Assembly (NCBI GenBank): GCA_022072045.1
Contig: JAJVIL010000003.1
Coordinates: 1 to 64,000, forward strand
Length of the DNA: 64,000 nt
Direction of reading: 5' to 3'
DNA from: Burkholderiaceae bacterium
Lineage (GTDB): Bacteria > Pseudomonadota > Gammaproteobacteria > Burkholderiales > Burkholderiaceae_C
Positions 9,577 through 24,278 of this stretch are shown here, one piece after another. The notes under the pieces were generated by a model that saw nothing but the letters and a program-made list of their open reading frames with translations, was not told where the DNA came from and did not search any database. Numbering within the stretch: the first letter of the stretch is position 1; each line of letters begins with the position of its first letter. Both the position numbers and the translations under genes were made by a program.

Positions 9577-10398
9577 GTGGAGATCCTCGACGCAATCTAC
9601 GGCACCAAACCGTGGCTTCTCGCGCTCGCACTTCCGCCGACGCCGCTGCTGCTGGTGGCAGCAATCGGGGGATGGCTTGCGTGGCATCGCCGGCCCACGG
9701 GAGTGCTCTTGCTTGCTACTGGCCTCGTGCTGGCATGGTTCTCCTGCACCGAGCGCGCCGGCGAGTTCTTGATGGCTCACCTCGTGAACGCACCGGCTCC
9801 ACTCGCGAAGGGCGACATCGAGCGCCTGGCACGCGACCGCGAAGCGGGTCGGCGTACGGCCGTGCTGGTTCTCGGTGGAGGCCTCGTCCGACATCTCGCT
9901 GATTACGGGAAGAGTCAGGATCCGAATCAGCTATCGATTGAGCGGCTCCGATACGGCATCTGGCTGGCCCGTCAGATAGGCGCACCGTTGGGAATTTCAG
10001 GTGGAACTGCCCGCGGCGGTGACCCTGCGGCGCCGGCAGAGGCAGTCACCGAAAGCGAGGTGGCGCGTACCGAGTTCGGCCTTAATCCGCACTGGGTCGA
10101 GACGCTATCGCGAGACACGCGCGAGAACGCCAGGTTCAGTGTCGCCATGTTGCGCCGAGATGGCATCCAGCGCATCGTCGTCGTGACGCACCAGATGCAC
10201 ATTCCGCGCGCATTGCGCGCGTTCGAGGTGGCACTCGAGTCCGAACCGGGCGCCGCAATCGACATCGTCGCCGCAGGTGTCGACGCCCGTCGCCGCGACC
10301 TGGCCTTCGGTTGGCGTGGATGGACGACTTCGGTTCACGGCTTCCGGGAGACGCGCTATGCGGTGCACGAATGGTTGGCATGGGTCGCGGGCCATTGA
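9577..10398 (+). CDS. YdcF/ElyC (DUF218) family protein
   Basis: AVLVLGGGLVRHLADYG...RLRYGIWLARQIGAPLGISGGT...ESEVARTEFG...DTRENARFSVAMLRRDGIQRIVVVTHQMHIPRALRAFE; N-terminal TM segments. Confidence 0.82.
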   Translation: MEILDAIYGTKPWLLALALPPTPLLLVAAIGGWLAWHRRPTGVLLLATGLVLAWFSCTERAGEFLMAHLVNAPAPLAKGDIERLARDREAGRRTAVLVLGGGLVRHLADYGKSQDPNQLSIERLRYGIWLARQIGAPLGISGGTARGGDPAAPAEAVTESEVARTEFGLNPHWVETLSRDTRENARFSVAMLRRDGIQRIVVVTHQMHIPRALRAFEVALESEPGAAIDIVAAGVDARRRDLAFGWRGWTTSVHGFRETRYAVHEWLAWVAGH

Positions 10399-10516
10399 CG
10401 TCGAGTCGAAAAGGGCAAGTCTTCGAAGTGCGCAGGGTTGATGCGCCAAATTGAACCCGATGTGACAGCGTGTGAGGGCGAGGCCGCGGATGCGACCGCC
10501 CGGCTAGCATTCGCGA

Positions 10517-11878
10517 ATGCATCGACATACGAAGAGATTGCCCGCGTCACGCTCCGAATGGGGCGCGCCACGGAAGTCACTGACGCTGATCTACGCGCTC
10601 TTCACTAGCTTGACGTTGTTGGCCTGCGGTGGTGGGTCGGACAACGAGGCTTTGGCAGCGGGTCCAGACCCGGCACCCGCCCCATCGCCTGGTCCCGGAC
10701 CGTCGCCGGCGCCGAGTCCCGGCCCGGCACCCACACCGAGTCCATCGCCAGCGCCACCGGCCGGTGCCACTGCATGCGACACGGCGGCTGGACGAAAGCT
10801 GTACGTCGGCCCGGGCCAGAGCTATTCGACGATCCGTGCTGCCGCCGCCGCCGCCGTCAACGGCGACGTGGTGATGATCACCGCAGGCAACTACACGGGC
10901 GACGTGGCCTCGTGGCCTCAGAGCAACCTGACGATCTGCGGAGTGGGAGGCCGGGCACGTCTGTACGCGAATGGACAGCAAGCGGCCGGAAAAGGGATCT
11001 GGGTCATCAGAGGCAGCAACGTGGTGATCGACAGCATCGAGTTTCACGATGCGAAGGTTCCCGACCAGAACGGGGCTGGCATTCGCGCCGAGGGCAATGG
11101 CCTGACGATCATCAATTCCGGGTTCTACGATGGAGAGAACGGTATCCTCGGGCCCGACGCTGGTGACCTGACGATCATTCGGTCCGAGTTTGCGCGCAAC
11201 GGCTTCGGCGACGGCTACACCCACAACATCTACGTGGGGCCTGCCAACAAGGTCAGCGTCGTTTCCAGCTTCTTCCACGAGGCGAAGATCGGTCACAACT
11301 TCAAGAGTCGCGCAAGGGAAACCCGAATCGAGAACAGCTACTTCATGGACGGTCCGAGCGGCACCGCAAGCTATCAGGTCGACGTGCCCAATGGGGGTAC
11401 GGTGCTGCTGAGAGGGAACATGCTTCAGAAGGGCCCCAACGCCGACAACTCGACTGTCATCAACTATGGCTCGGAGGGCCTTCGAAGCGGCTACACGCAT
11501 TCGCTCGAGTTGATCCACAACACGGTGGTCTCGACCTATTCGGGCGGAGCATTCATGGCGATCGTCCCAGGGGTTGCATCGGTTGCCCTGACGGCCAACC
11601 TTTTTGCGGGTACCAATTCGCCTGCAAAGTTCATCGGCGGTGTTTCCGCTTCCAAAGTCACCGAAACCAACAATCTCGTTTCGGCTGCCGGCAATCTCAC
11701 CGCACCGACCAATATCGGCAACCCGAACTTCTGGCCGACAGGCTCGCTGGCAGGCCAAACCTCCCTCAGCGGCACCCCCGATCCCACGTACACCGCGGAC
11801 GCTCCCAGGCCCTATGCGTCGCGCGCTATCGATGCAACTGCCCCGCGCCGAATCGGCGCACTGCAGTCTCCTCCGTGA
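10517..11878 (+). CDS. Lipoprotein with Pro/Ser/Gly-rich linker and right-handed parallel beta-helix domain
   Basis: LTLLACGGGS lipobox, PAPAPSPGPGPSPAPSPGPAPTPSPSPAPP linker, repetitive beta-helix (GNGLTIINSGFYDGENGILGPDAGDLTIIRSEFARNGFGDGYTHNIYVG). Confidence 0.75.
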   Translation: MHRHTKRLPASRSEWGAPRKSLTLIYALFTSLTLLACGGGSDNEALAAGPDPAPAPSPGPGPSPAPSPGPAPTPSPSPAPPAGATACDTAAGRKLYVGPGQSYSTIRAAAAAAVNGDVVMITAGNYTGDVASWPQSNLTICGVGGRARLYANGQQAAGKGIWVIRGSNVVIDSIEFHDAKVPDQNGAGIRAEGNGLTIINSGFYDGENGILGPDAGDLTIIRSEFARNGFGDGYTHNIYVGPANKVSVVSSFFHEAKIGHNFKSRARETRIENSYFMDGPSGTASYQVDVPNGGTVLLRGNMLQKGPNADNSTVINYGSEGLRSGYTHSLELIHNTVVSTYSGGAFMAIVPGVASVALTANLFAGTNSPAKFIGGVSASKVTETNNLVSAAGNLTAPTNIGNPNFWPTGSLAGQTSLSGTPDPTYTADAPRPYASRAIDATAPRRIGALQSPP

Positions 11879-11899
11879 AGATTTCTGCTTTGGCTAACT

Positions 11900-12202
11900 T
11901 CACGGTTGCACTTTGATGCGAACCTGCGTCCGCACGCCGCGCTCCTCGGCGAGGCGAACCTCGATCAGCGGCACGAGTTGACGCAATTTGGCCGCCGCCG
12001 CAGGGGTGTGCGCCAGTAAAGTCCATCCGTGCTCGTCGAGCGGGCCGGGTCTGGTCTGCGCGGCCAGCGGCGGCGGCAGCAAGGCTTCGATGCACTCGAA
12101 GCGCCGCCTCGATTCGCGCACCCGCTCGACGAGGCGCGTCAGCGCGTCGCTGTCGCGCAGCGCGTCGGCCAGCGGCACGGCCGGTTGCGGGCGGGCGGAC
12201 AT
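11900..12202 (-). CDS. DUF721 (DciA-like) protein
   Basis: 100 aa, LPPPLAAQTRPGPLDEHGWTLLAHTPAAAAKLRQLVPLIEVRL; divergent from M23 peptidase and secA, as commonly seen in Burkholderiales. Confidence 0.65.
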   Translation of the reverse strand: MSARPQPAVPLADALRDSDALTRLVERVRESRRRFECIEALLPPPLAAQTRPGPLDEHGWTLLAHTPAAAAKLRQLVPLIEVRLAEERGVRTQVRIKVQP

Positions 12203-12217
12203 GCCGGGAGTTTAGCG

Positions 12218-13408
12218 ATGCAGATCCTGATCACCGACTCGAGCCTCGTGCGCACGCGCACGCTGCATCTGCGTCGCTGGCAAGTGGCGCTGGCGGCCGC
12301 GTTGATCGCCGGCGCGTTGATGGCGATCTCGGGTGTGGCCTACCACTTCGTCTTCGTCAGCGCCGCGCGCGCGGGCTGGCCGCTGGCGAGCCAGCTGGTG
12401 AAGGCGATGGTGCACGATGAACTCGCGCAACAGGAGCGCGTGATGCGCGAGAACCTCGACGCGATCGCATTGCGCGTCGGCGAAATGCAGGCCAAGCTGG
12501 TGAAGCTGGAAGCTCTGGGCGAGCGCGTCACCGGCATGGCCGGCGTCAAGACCGACGACCTGAAGGCGCTGCAGCCGGCGCACGCCAAGGGCGGCCAGGG
12601 TGGGCCTTACATTCCGCTGGCACGACCGAGCGCGGTGCAACTCGTCGAGGCGCTCGATCGGATGGACGAGCGCGCCGACATCGGCGGCGACCTCTTCACG
12701 CTGGTCGAATCGCGGCTGTTCGAGACTCGCCTGCAGGCGCTGCTGGTACCGAGCAGCCACCCGGTCGAAGGGCGCGTGGGGTCGGGTTTCGGCTTCCGCA
12801 TCGACCCGATCACCGGCCGCGCCGCGTTGCACACCGGACTCGATTTCCCATCGGATGTCGGCACGGCGATCCACGCCGCTGCCGGTGGCATGGTGGTGGT
12901 CAGCGAGAAGCACTCGGCCTACGGCAACATGATCGAGATCGACCACGGCAACCAGTTGATCACGCGCTATGCCCACGCATCGAAGCTGCTGGTCAAGGTG
13001 GGTGCGATGGTCAAGCGTGGCCAGAAGATCGCCGAGGTCGGAACCACCGGCCGCTCCACCGGGCCGCATCTGCACTTCGAGGTGCTCCTGGCTGGCGTGC
13101 AGCAGAACCCGACCCGCTTCCTGTCCGGCAAGGTCACCTCGCCGACGATGGTGGCCGACGCGATGCCGGCGCGGGCCAAGGTGCGTGCGCTGAAGCGCAG
13201 GGCACCGGCCGGCGAGCCGCCGACCGCCTGGGCAGCACCCACCGCGACGGGCCCCGAGGTCGGTGCCGTGGGCGGCGCGATGGCCACCCCGCAAACCACC
13301 TCACCATCGTTGGCGCCCGTGCCGACGCCTGCGTCGCCCGTGCCTGCGCCTGCGTTGCCCGCGCCTGCGCGCGAGGCGGGCACCGACGCCGCGGTGCCGA
13401 GCCTGTAG
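12218..13408 (+). CDS. M23 family metallopeptidase (LytM domain)
   Basis: [40 protein letters not shown]...[20 protein letters not shown]...[13 protein letters not shown]; internal ATG at 12218 after the DUF721 divergent start. Confidence 0.92.
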   Translation: MQILITDSSLVRTRTLHLRRWQVALAAALIAGALMAISGVAYHFVFVSAARAGWPLASQLVKAMVHDELAQQERVMRENLDAIALRVGEMQAKLVKLEALGERVTGMAGVKTDDLKALQPAHAKGGQGGPYIPLARPSAVQLVEALDRMDERADIGGDLFTLVESRLFETRLQALLVPSSHPVEGRVGSGFGFRIDPITGRAALHTGLDFPSDVGTAIHAAAGGMVVVSEKHSAYGNMIEIDHGNQLITRYAHASKLLVKVGAMVKRGQKIAEVGTTGRSTGPHLHFEVLLAGVQQNPTRFLSGKVTSPTMVADAMPARAKVRALKRRAPAGEPPTAWAAPTATGPEVGAVGGAMATPQTTSPSLAPVPTPASPVPAPALPAPAREAGTDAAVPSL

Positions 13409-13569
13409 GCCGGACGTCTCCCCCGGGGCCGGCAGTCCCCGCTGCTAAACTGCCCGGCTTGGGCGACGCGCCGGGCGGCCGGGCCGCGTGCGCGCCGCTT
13501 TCATTGGATGCGCGGGCCGGCGCACGGCAGCGGCCGAACTCGCATCGTGCACACCGACTCCCAGTTCGC

Positions 13570-16326
<2,757 letters not shown>

Positions 16327-16338
16327 GCCTCGAGCCGT

Positions 16339-17568
16339 ATGGCCGTCAACCTGATTGCCCCGCGCGCGGCTGACTTGCGCGCCGTTGCCGGCGTGCGCAT
16401 CGGCGTGGCGATGGCCGGCATTCGCAAGGCCGACCGCAAGGATCTGGTGGTGTTCGCGCTCGACGAAGGCTCGGTCGCCGCGGGCGTCTTCACCAGCAAC
16501 CGTTTCTGCGCTGCGCCGGTGCAACTGTGCCGCGAGCACCTGGCTGCGGGCCCGGCCATCCGTGCGCTGGTGATCAACACGGGCAACGCCAACGCCGGCA
16601 CCGGCGCCGGCGGCCTGACGAGCGCTCGGCGCAGCTGCGAGGCACTGGCGCACCGGCTCGGCTTGCGCCCGCAGCAGGTGCTGCCGTTCTCGACCGGCGT
16701 CATCATGGAAACGCTGCCGATCGATCGACTCGAAGCCGGTCTGCCCGCCGCAGTGGGTGCGCTGAAGCCCGACGCCTGGCTCGACGCGGCCGAGGGCATC
16801 ATGACCACCGACACCGTATCCAAGGCGGCGTCGCGGCAGCTCTCGATCGACGGCCGCGCGGTCACGGTGACAGGCATCGCCAAGGGCGCCGGCATGATCC
16901 GCCCCGACATGGCGACGATGCTCGGCTTCGTGGCCACCGACGCGGTGATCGCGCCGGCCGCCTTGCAGGCGCTCGTGCGCGACGCGGCCGACGCCAGCTT
17001 CAATTGCATCACCGTCGACGGCGACACGTCGACCAACGATTCGTTCATCCTGATGGCCACGCAGCGCGCCGGCCATGCGCGCATCGACACGCTCGACAGC
17101 GCCCAAGGCCGTGCGCTGCGCGACGCGGTGATCGCGGTGTCGGCGCAGCTCGCGCAGGCCATCGTGCGCGATGGCGAAGGCGCGACCAAGTTCATCACCG
17201 TGCGCATCGAGGGCGGGCGCGACGTCGCCGAGTGCCGCCGCGTGGCCTATGCGATCGCGCATTCGCCGCTGGTGAAAACCGCCTTCTTCGCCAGCGACCC
17301 CAATCTCGGGCGCATCCTCGCCGCGGTGGGCTACGCCGGCATCGCCGACCTCGACCAAGGTCTGATCGATCTCTACCTCGACGACGTCCACGTCGCCCGC
17401 CAGGGCGCTCGCCACCCGCAGTACGCGGAGGCACAAGGCCAGCGCGTGATGAAGCAAAGCGAGATCACCGTTCGCGTGTATCTGCACCGCGGCAACGCCG
17501 CGAGCACCGTGTGGACCTGCGACCTGTCGCACGACTACGTCAGCATCAACGCCGACTACCGCTCTTGA
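16339..17568 (+). CDS. argJ: Bifunctional glutamate N-acetyltransferase/amino-acid acetyltransferase ArgJ
   Basis: [39 protein letters not shown] (self-cleavage site), [12 protein letters not shown]. Confidence 0.97.
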   Translation: MAVNLIAPRAADLRAVAGVRIGVAMAGIRKADRKDLVVFALDEGSVAAGVFTSNRFCAAPVQLCREHLAAGPAIRALVINTGNANAGTGAGGLTSARRSCEALAHRLGLRPQQVLPFSTGVIMETLPIDRLEAGLPAAVGALKPDAWLDAAEGIMTTDTVSKAASRQLSIDGRAVTVTGIAKGAGMIRPDMATMLGFVATDAVIAPAALQALVRDAADASFNCITVDGDTSTNDSFILMATQRAGHARIDTLDSAQGRALRDAVIAVSAQLAQAIVRDGEGATKFITVRIEGGRDVAECRRVAYAIAHSPLVKTAFFASDPNLGRILAAVGYAGIADLDQGLIDLYLDDVHVARQGARHPQYAEAQGQRVMKQSEITVRVYLHRGNAASTVWTCDLSHDYVSINADYRS

Positions 17569-17706
17569 CTGCCTCGCTGCCGGGCAGTTCATCGGCTTCG
17601 TACTTCGACCCCCGCTGAAAGCGCCGCGGCCGGCGTCGGTCGCCTCGCGATCGACGCGACAACGGGCCGCCGCTTCCACGAGAATGGCACGGCCAGGGCA
17701 GAAGAA

Positions 17707-19050
17707 GTGAACACGACCGCGCAACGGCTCTTCCAGTGGCGCCAGCGATTCGCGCTCGACGCCGACGATCTGCTGCGCCAAGCCACCTACCGCCGCTTGT
17801 GGACGTCGATTCTGGTCAGTTCGCTCGGCGGGCAGGTCACGGTGCTCGCGTTGCCGCTGACTGCGGCGGTGCTGCTGCACGCCTCGCCGACGCAGATGGG
17901 CCTGCTGACCGCGATGGAGATCGCACCGTTCGTGTTGTTCTCGCTGCCCTCGGGCGTGTGGCTCGATCGTGTGCGCAAGCTGCCGGTGTACGTCGGCGGT
18001 GAAATCCTGCTCGCGCTCACGGTAGCGAGCGTGCCGCTGGCCTGGGTGCTCGGTCTGTTGACGATGCCATGGCTTTACGGCGTGGCGTTCCTGCTCGGCA
18101 CCGTGTTCACCACCGCGGGCAGCGCAGCGCAGATCGTGCTGACGCAGGTGGTGGCGCGCGAGCGCCTGGTCGAGGCGCACGCCAAGAACGCGCTCGCCAG
18201 CTCGGGCGCCGAAGTCGTGGGGCCCGGTCTGGCCGGCCTGCTGATCCGGCTGCTCGGAGCCCCGGTCGCGTTGCTGGTCGACGGCCTGATGCTGCTGTGG
18301 TCGGCGTGGATCCTGCGCGGCATCCGCGTCGACGAGCGCCGCACGCATCGTGCCGACGCCCATTTCTGGCGCGACCTCGGCGAGGGGCTGCGCTTCGTCG
18401 GCCACACGCGGCTGCTGGTGGCGCTGGCCGCGGTGGTGGGCTGCTGGCAGATGTTCCACCAGGCGGCGATGGTGGTGAACATCCTGTTCGCCACGCGCGT
18501 GCTCGGCCTCGACGGCCAGCAGATCGGCGGCTGCTTCGTCGCGCTGGGTGCCGGAACCGTGCTGGCCAGCGTGTTCGGCAACCGCCTGAGCCGTCGCATC
18601 GGGCCCGGCCCGAGCCTGCCGCTGGCGATCGCCGTCTGCGGCGCGGGCTGGCTGCTACTCGCGGCGGCACCGGCCAACCGATTGGGCGTGGCCGCGTTCG
18701 CGCTGATGCTGTTCGCATTCGGCGTCGGCGCGGTGCTGATCTTCATCAACTTCCTGGCGCTGCGCCAGGCGGTCACTCCCGAACCGCTGCTCGGTCGAAT
18801 GACCAGCACGATGCGCTGGCTGATCCTGCTGCCTGCCGGGCCGGGCGCGCTGATCGGCGGCTGGCTCGGCGAGCACCTGGGGCTGCGCGCCGCGTTGGTG
18901 TTTGCCGGAGTGGGTGGCCTGCTGCTGTCGGCGGTCTCGGCGTCGTTGCCGGCCATCCGCGGCGTGCGGGTGCTGCCGCAGCCGGCGGGGCTCGGCGAGT
19001 TCGGCAGCGAGGCCACGCTGCACGCACCGCCTGCGCTCGAGCGGACGTAG
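17707..19050 (+). CDS. MFS transporter
   Basis: 447 aa with many hydrophobic TM segments; MFS-like WTSILVSSLGGQVTVLALPLTAAVLL and ARERLVEAHAKNALASSGAEVVGPGLAGLLI. Confidence 0.85.
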   Translation: MNTTAQRLFQWRQRFALDADDLLRQATYRRLWTSILVSSLGGQVTVLALPLTAAVLLHASPTQMGLLTAMEIAPFVLFSLPSGVWLDRVRKLPVYVGGEILLALTVASVPLAWVLGLLTMPWLYGVAFLLGTVFTTAGSAAQIVLTQVVARERLVEAHAKNALASSGAEVVGPGLAGLLIRLLGAPVALLVDGLMLLWSAWILRGIRVDERRTHRADAHFWRDLGEGLRFVGHTRLLVALAAVVGCWQMFHQAAMVVNILFATRVLGLDGQQIGGCFVALGAGTVLASVFGNRLSRRIGPGPSLPLAIAVCGAGWLLLAAAPANRLGVAAFALMLFAFGVGAVLIFINFLALRQAVTPEPLLGRMTSTMRWLILLPAGPGALIGGWLGEHLGLRAALVFAGVGGLLLSAVSASLPAIRGVRVLPQPAGLGEFGSEATLHAPPALERT

Positions 19051-19056
19051 CCGCCG

Positions 19057-19797
19057 TCAGGGCAGCGGCAGGCGTGGCGAGAACACGTCGACGGCGTCGG
19101 TGACGATGCCGTCGATGCCCAGCGCGACCAGCTCGCGCGCACGCGCCGCATCGTTGACCGTGTAGACGAGCGCGCGCCGGCCGGCGGCGTGGACCTGCGC
19201 ACACAGCGCCGCGTCCATCAGCTTGTGGTTGGTGACGATCGCCACGCACTGCAGCGACGCGGCCATCTCGATGCAGCCCGGCCACAGCGTGTCGAGCAGC
19301 AACGCGCGCGGCAGCTCGGGCGCGGTCTCGCGCGCGCCCATCAGCGCCTGCGGCTTGAACGAGCTGAGCAGCAGCGGCGCGCCGCGCCACAGCTTGCGCA
19401 CCCACTGGCCGACCGCGCGGCCGGTCTCGATGTCGGTACTTGGGCTTGGCTTGATCTCGAGGTCGAGCGCGTGGCCGTTGGCGCAGCAAAAGGCAGCGAT
19501 CGCCTCGAAGCTCGCGATCGGCTCGCCGGCGTAGGCGGCGCTGTGCCAGCCGCCGGCGTCGAGCCGCGACAGCTCCGCCCAGGCGCGCTCGCCGGCCACG
19601 CCTCGCCCGGTGGTGGTGCGCTCGAGCGTGTCGTCGTGCAGCAGAAAAGGTACGCCGTCTGCGCTGAGCTTGACGTCGCATTCGAAGGCTGTGTGGCCGT
19701 GCGCCGCGCCGAGCCGGAACGCCGCCAGCGTGTTCTCGGGCGCCAGCTTGCCGGCGCCGCGGTGCGCGATCCACAGCGGGAAAGGCCAGGGTGCCAT
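19057..19797 (-). CDS. ugpQ: Glycerophosphodiester phosphodiesterase
   Basis: LWIAHRGAGKLAPENTLAAFRLGAAHGHTAFECDVKLSADGVPFLLHDDTLERTTTGRG; downstream of ugpC. Confidence 0.93.
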   Translation of the reverse strand: MAPWPFPLWIAHRGAGKLAPENTLAAFRLGAAHGHTAFECDVKLSADGVPFLLHDDTLERTTTGRGVAGERAWAELSRLDAGGWHSAAYAGEPIASFEAIAAFCCANGHALDLEIKPSPSTDIETGRAVGQWVRKLWRGAPLLLSSFKPQALMGARETAPELPRALLLDTLWPGCIEMAASLQCVAIVTNHKLMDAALCAQVHAAGRRALVYTVNDAARARELVALGIDGIVTDAVDVFSPRLPLP

Positions 19798-19804
19798 CGC
19801 CGCC

Positions 19805-20869
<1,065 letters not shown>

Positions 20870-20880
20870 GCGCAGAGTTC

Positions 20881-21732
20881 TTACTTTTCGGTGTCCACCA
20901 GGCCCTTGACGAACCACTTCTGCATCAGCACGACGACCAGCGCCGGAGGGATCATCGCCAGGAGTGCAGTGGCCATCACGACGTTCCACTCGTTGGCCGC
21001 GTCGCCGCCGGCGATCATGCGCTTGATGCCGATCACCACCGGGTACATGTCCTCGCTGGTGGTCACCAGCAGCGGCCACAGGTACTGGTTCCAGCCGTAG
21101 ATGAACTGGATCACGAACAGCGCGGCGATGCTGGTGGCCGACAGTGGCACCAGCACGTCTTTGAAGAAGCGCATCGGGCCGGCGCCGTCGATGCGCGCGG
21201 CCTCGACCAGCTCGTCGGGCACGGTGAGGAAGAACTGGCGGAACAGGAACGTCGCCGTCGCCGAGGCGATCAGCGGGATCGTGAGCCCCGCGTAGCTGTT
21301 GAGCATGCCGAGGTCGGCCACCACCTTGTAGCTCGGCATGATGCGCACCTCGACCGGCAGCATCAGCGTCACGAAGATCGCCCAGAAGAAGAAGTTCTTC
21401 AGCGGGAAGCGGAAGTACACGATCGCGAACGCCGACAGCAGCGAGATCGCGATCTTGCCGACCGTGATGACCAGCGCGCTCACCAGGCTGATCCACATCA
21501 TGCGCGCCACCGGTGCGGTCGACCCCGCGCCGTCGCTGCCGCCGACCAGCGCCGCGCGGAACGACTCCAGCAGGTGGCCGCCCGGCACCAGCGGCATCGG
21601 CACCGCGATGATCTCTTCGGGCGTGTGCGACGCGGCGACCATCGCCAGGTACAGTGGGAACACCACCGCGGCCAGACCGAGCCACATCACCGCGTGGCTC
21701 AGCACCTTCAGCGACAGGCTGCGCTCGACCAT
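20881..21732 (-). CDS. ugpE: sn-glycerol-3-phosphate ABC transporter permease UgpE
   Basis: [41 protein letters not shown]...[22 protein letters not shown]; overlaps ugpA stop by 1 nt. Confidence 0.93.
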   Translation of the reverse strand: MVERSLSLKVLSHAVMWLGLAAVVFPLYLAMVAASHTPEEIIAVPMPLVPGGHLLESFRAALVGGSDGAGSTAPVARMMWISLVSALVITVGKIAISLLSAFAIVYFRFPLKNFFFWAIFVTLMLPVEVRIMPSYKVVADLGMLNSYAGLTIPLIASATATFLFRQFFLTVPDELVEAARIDGAGPMRFFKDVLVPLSATSIAALFVIQFIYGWNQYLWPLLVTTSEDMYPVVIGIKRMIAGGDAANEWNVVMATALLAMIPPALVVVLMQKWFVKGLVDTEK

Positions 21733-22619
21733 CAGTACTGCACCTTCTTCTCGACCCAGCGGAACTGCACCACGGTGAGCGCGATGACGATCACCATCAG
21801 CACCACCGACTGCGCCGCCGAGCCGCCGAGGTCGCCGTTCTTCACGCCGTCGTTGAACACCTTGTAGACGAGGATCATCGTGTCCTGGCCCGGCCCGCCC
21901 TGCGTGGTGGCGTCGATGATCGCGAAGGTGTCGAAGAACGCGTAGACGACGTTGATCACCAGCAGGAAGAAGGTGGTCGGCGACAGCAGCGGAAACTGCA
22001 CAGTGCGAAAGCGCCGCCAGGCACCGGCGCCGTCGATCGCCGCGGCCTCGATCAGCGACTTCGGGATCGACTGCAGCCCCGCGAGGAAGAACAGGAAGTT
22101 GTACGAGATCTGCTTCCACACCGCGGCCATCACGATCAGCGCCACCGCGTCGCCGGAGTCGAGCAGCGGGTTCCAACCGAACCCGACCTGGCCCAGCGCC
22201 CAGGCCACGACGCCCAGCGTCGGCGAGAACATGAACAGCCAGAGCACGCCGGCGACCGCCGGGGCGACGGCGTACGGCACGATCAGGAAGGTCTTGTAGA
22301 ACAGTGCGCCGCGCACGATGCGGTCGGCGAACACCGCCAGCGCGAGCGAGATCGCGATGCCCGAGACCGCCACCGCGAGCGAGAAGAACGCGGTGATGCG
22401 GAACGACGCGAGATACCCGGAGTCGGCGAACAGGGTGCGGAAATTGTCGAAGCCGACCCACGACACCGACAGGCCGAACGCGTCCTGCAGCTGGAACGAC
22501 TGCACCAGCGCCTGCGCCGCCGGCCAGTAGAAGAACACGCCGATGACCGCTGCCTGCGGCGCCAGCAGCAGCCACGGCAGCCAGGGAGAGCGAAAGAGAA
22601 CGCGTTTCTCGGCGGCCAT
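21732..22619 (-). CDS. ugpA: sn-glycerol-3-phosphate ABC transporter permease UgpA
   Basis: 295 aa; [32 protein letters not shown]...[25 protein letters not shown]. Confidence 0.93.
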   Translation of the reverse strand: MAAEKRVLFRSPWLPWLLLAPQAAVIGVFFYWPAAQALVQSFQLQDAFGLSVSWVGFDNFRTLFADSGYLASFRITAFFSLAVAVSGIAISLALAVFADRIVRGALFYKTFLIVPYAVAPAVAGVLWLFMFSPTLGVVAWALGQVGFGWNPLLDSGDAVALIVMAAVWKQISYNFLFFLAGLQSIPKSLIEAAAIDGAGAWRRFRTVQFPLLSPTTFFLLVINVVYAFFDTFAIIDATTQGGPGQDTMILVYKVFNDGVKNGDLGGSAAQSVVLMVIVIALTVVQFRWVEKKVQY

Positions 22620-22742
22620 CGGCGGGCGCTCGTTGTTCTGGCTAGGCGACTCCCCGCGCCGCGGGGAGAGGCCGCGCGAGGGGCGCCGACGTGAGGGCTG
22701 CCGACGCCGCCGCTGGCGCCGTCGGCTGTGCGGACAAGGGCA

Positions 22743-24059
22743 TCAGCCCTTGTTCGCCGCCTGGAAGCGCTCGAGTTGCTCGTCGCCGCGCTTGATCGCT
22801 GCGTCGAGCGCCTCTTTCGGGGTCTTCTTGCCCGTCCAGATCTGCTCGGTCTCCTCGTCGATGATGGTGCGGATCTGGTTGAAGTTGCCCAGCCGGATGC
22901 CACGCGACTTGTCGGTCGTCTTGCGGATCATCTGGGTCACCGCGACGTCGGTGCCGGGGTGCTCCTTGTAGAAGCCCGACTTGTCGGTCAATTCGTAGGC
23001 GGCGGTGGTGATCGGCAGGTAGCCGGTGCGCTTGTGGCTGGCCGACTGCACCTCGGGCTGCGACAGGTACTTGAAGAACGCGGCCACGCCCTTGTACGTC
23101 TCGGGCTTCTTGCCGCCCATCACCCACAGGCTGGCGCCGCCGATGATGGTGTTCTGCGGCGCGCCGGGCACGTCGGGGTAGTACGGCAGGGTCGAGATGC
23201 CGTACGCGAACTTGGCCTCCTTGGCCACGCGCGCGTACAGGCCCGACGAGCCGGTCATCATCGCGCACTCGCCCGAGGGGAAGCTGACGTCGGCCTTGTT
23301 GTCGCGGCCCTTGTAGACGAACAGGCCTTGCTTGCTCATGTTGGACAGGTTGTCGAAGTGGCGCACGTGCAGCGGCGAGCCGAACGCCAGCCGCGCGCCG
23401 AGGCCGCCGAAGCCGTTGTTCAGCGTGGCGAACAGCACGTTGTGCCAGGTCGAGAAGCTCTCGAGCTGCGTCCAGCTGATCCAGCTCGTGGTGAAGGGGC
23501 ACTTGTGGCCGCTGGCCTTGAGCTTGGCCGCGGCCAGCACCACTTCGGGCCAGGTCTTGGGCGCCGTGTTGGGGTCGAGCCCGGCGGCCTTGAAGGCGTC
23601 CTTGTTGTAGTAGAAGACGGTGGTCGAGCTGTTGAACGGCAGCGACAGCATCTGGCCGTTGGGCGCCGTGTAGTAGCCGGCCACCGCGGGGATGTAGACC
23701 TTGGGGTCGAACTTCGCGCCGCCCATCGTCATCACCTCGGACACCGGCTTGATCGCGCCCTTGCTGGCCATCATCGTCGCGGTGCCGACCTCGTACACCT
23801 GCAGGATGTCGGGCGCGGTGCCGGCGCGGAAGGCGGCGATGCCGGCCGTCAGCGTCTCGCCGTAGGTGCCCTTGTAGGTGGGCACCACGACGTACTCCTT
23901 CTGCTTGGAGTTGAAGTCCTTGGCCAGGTCGGCGACCCATTCGCCGAGCGGCCCGCTCATCGCGTGCCACCACTGCACCTGGACCTGGGCCTGCGCGGAG
24001 CCGGCGGCTGCGAGGCCGGCGATGAGCGATGCGCTCAGTACGACATTTCTGCGGTTCAT
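22743..24059 (-). CDS. ugpB: sn-glycerol-3-phosphate-binding protein UgpB
   Basis: Signal peptide MNRRNVVLSASLIAGLAAAGSAQA then QVQWWHAMSGPLGEWVADLAKDFNSKQKEYVVVPTYKGTYGETLTAGIAAFRAGTAPDILQV; 438 aa. Confidence 0.94.
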   Translation of the reverse strand: MNRRNVVLSASLIAGLAAAGSAQAQVQVQWWHAMSGPLGEWVADLAKDFNSKQKEYVVVPTYKGTYGETLTAGIAAFRAGTAPDILQVYEVGTATMMASKGAIKPVSEVMTMGGAKFDPKVYIPAVAGYYTAPNGQMLSLPFNSSTTVFYYNKDAFKAAGLDPNTAPKTWPEVVLAAAKLKASGHKCPFTTSWISWTQLESFSTWHNVLFATLNNGFGGLGARLAFGSPLHVRHFDNLSNMSKQGLFVYKGRDNKADVSFPSGECAMMTGSSGLYARVAKEAKFAYGISTLPYYPDVPGAPQNTIIGGASLWVMGGKKPETYKGVAAFFKYLSQPEVQSASHKRTGYLPITTAAYELTDKSGFYKEHPGTDVAVTQMIRKTTDKSRGIRLGNFNQIRTIIDEETEQIWTGKKTPKEALDAAIKRGDEQLERFQAANKG

Positions 24060-24278
24060 GAACTCTCCGTTGAGGGGCGCGGCCACTCGCAAATCGGCGA
24101 TCAGCGGCCTGCCTGATTGAGCCCCGAGTTTTGTCACGGATGGTGCATCCGCGGCAACGGGGATAACCCGCCGCAGTGCAGCACGGCCGCGGCCGTGGCG
24201 TTGCTGCGCTGCGGTACGATGCGGGCCCGACGGGCGGCCACGCGCGCGGGGCATCGAACCGACACGTCCGCGCGCCGC

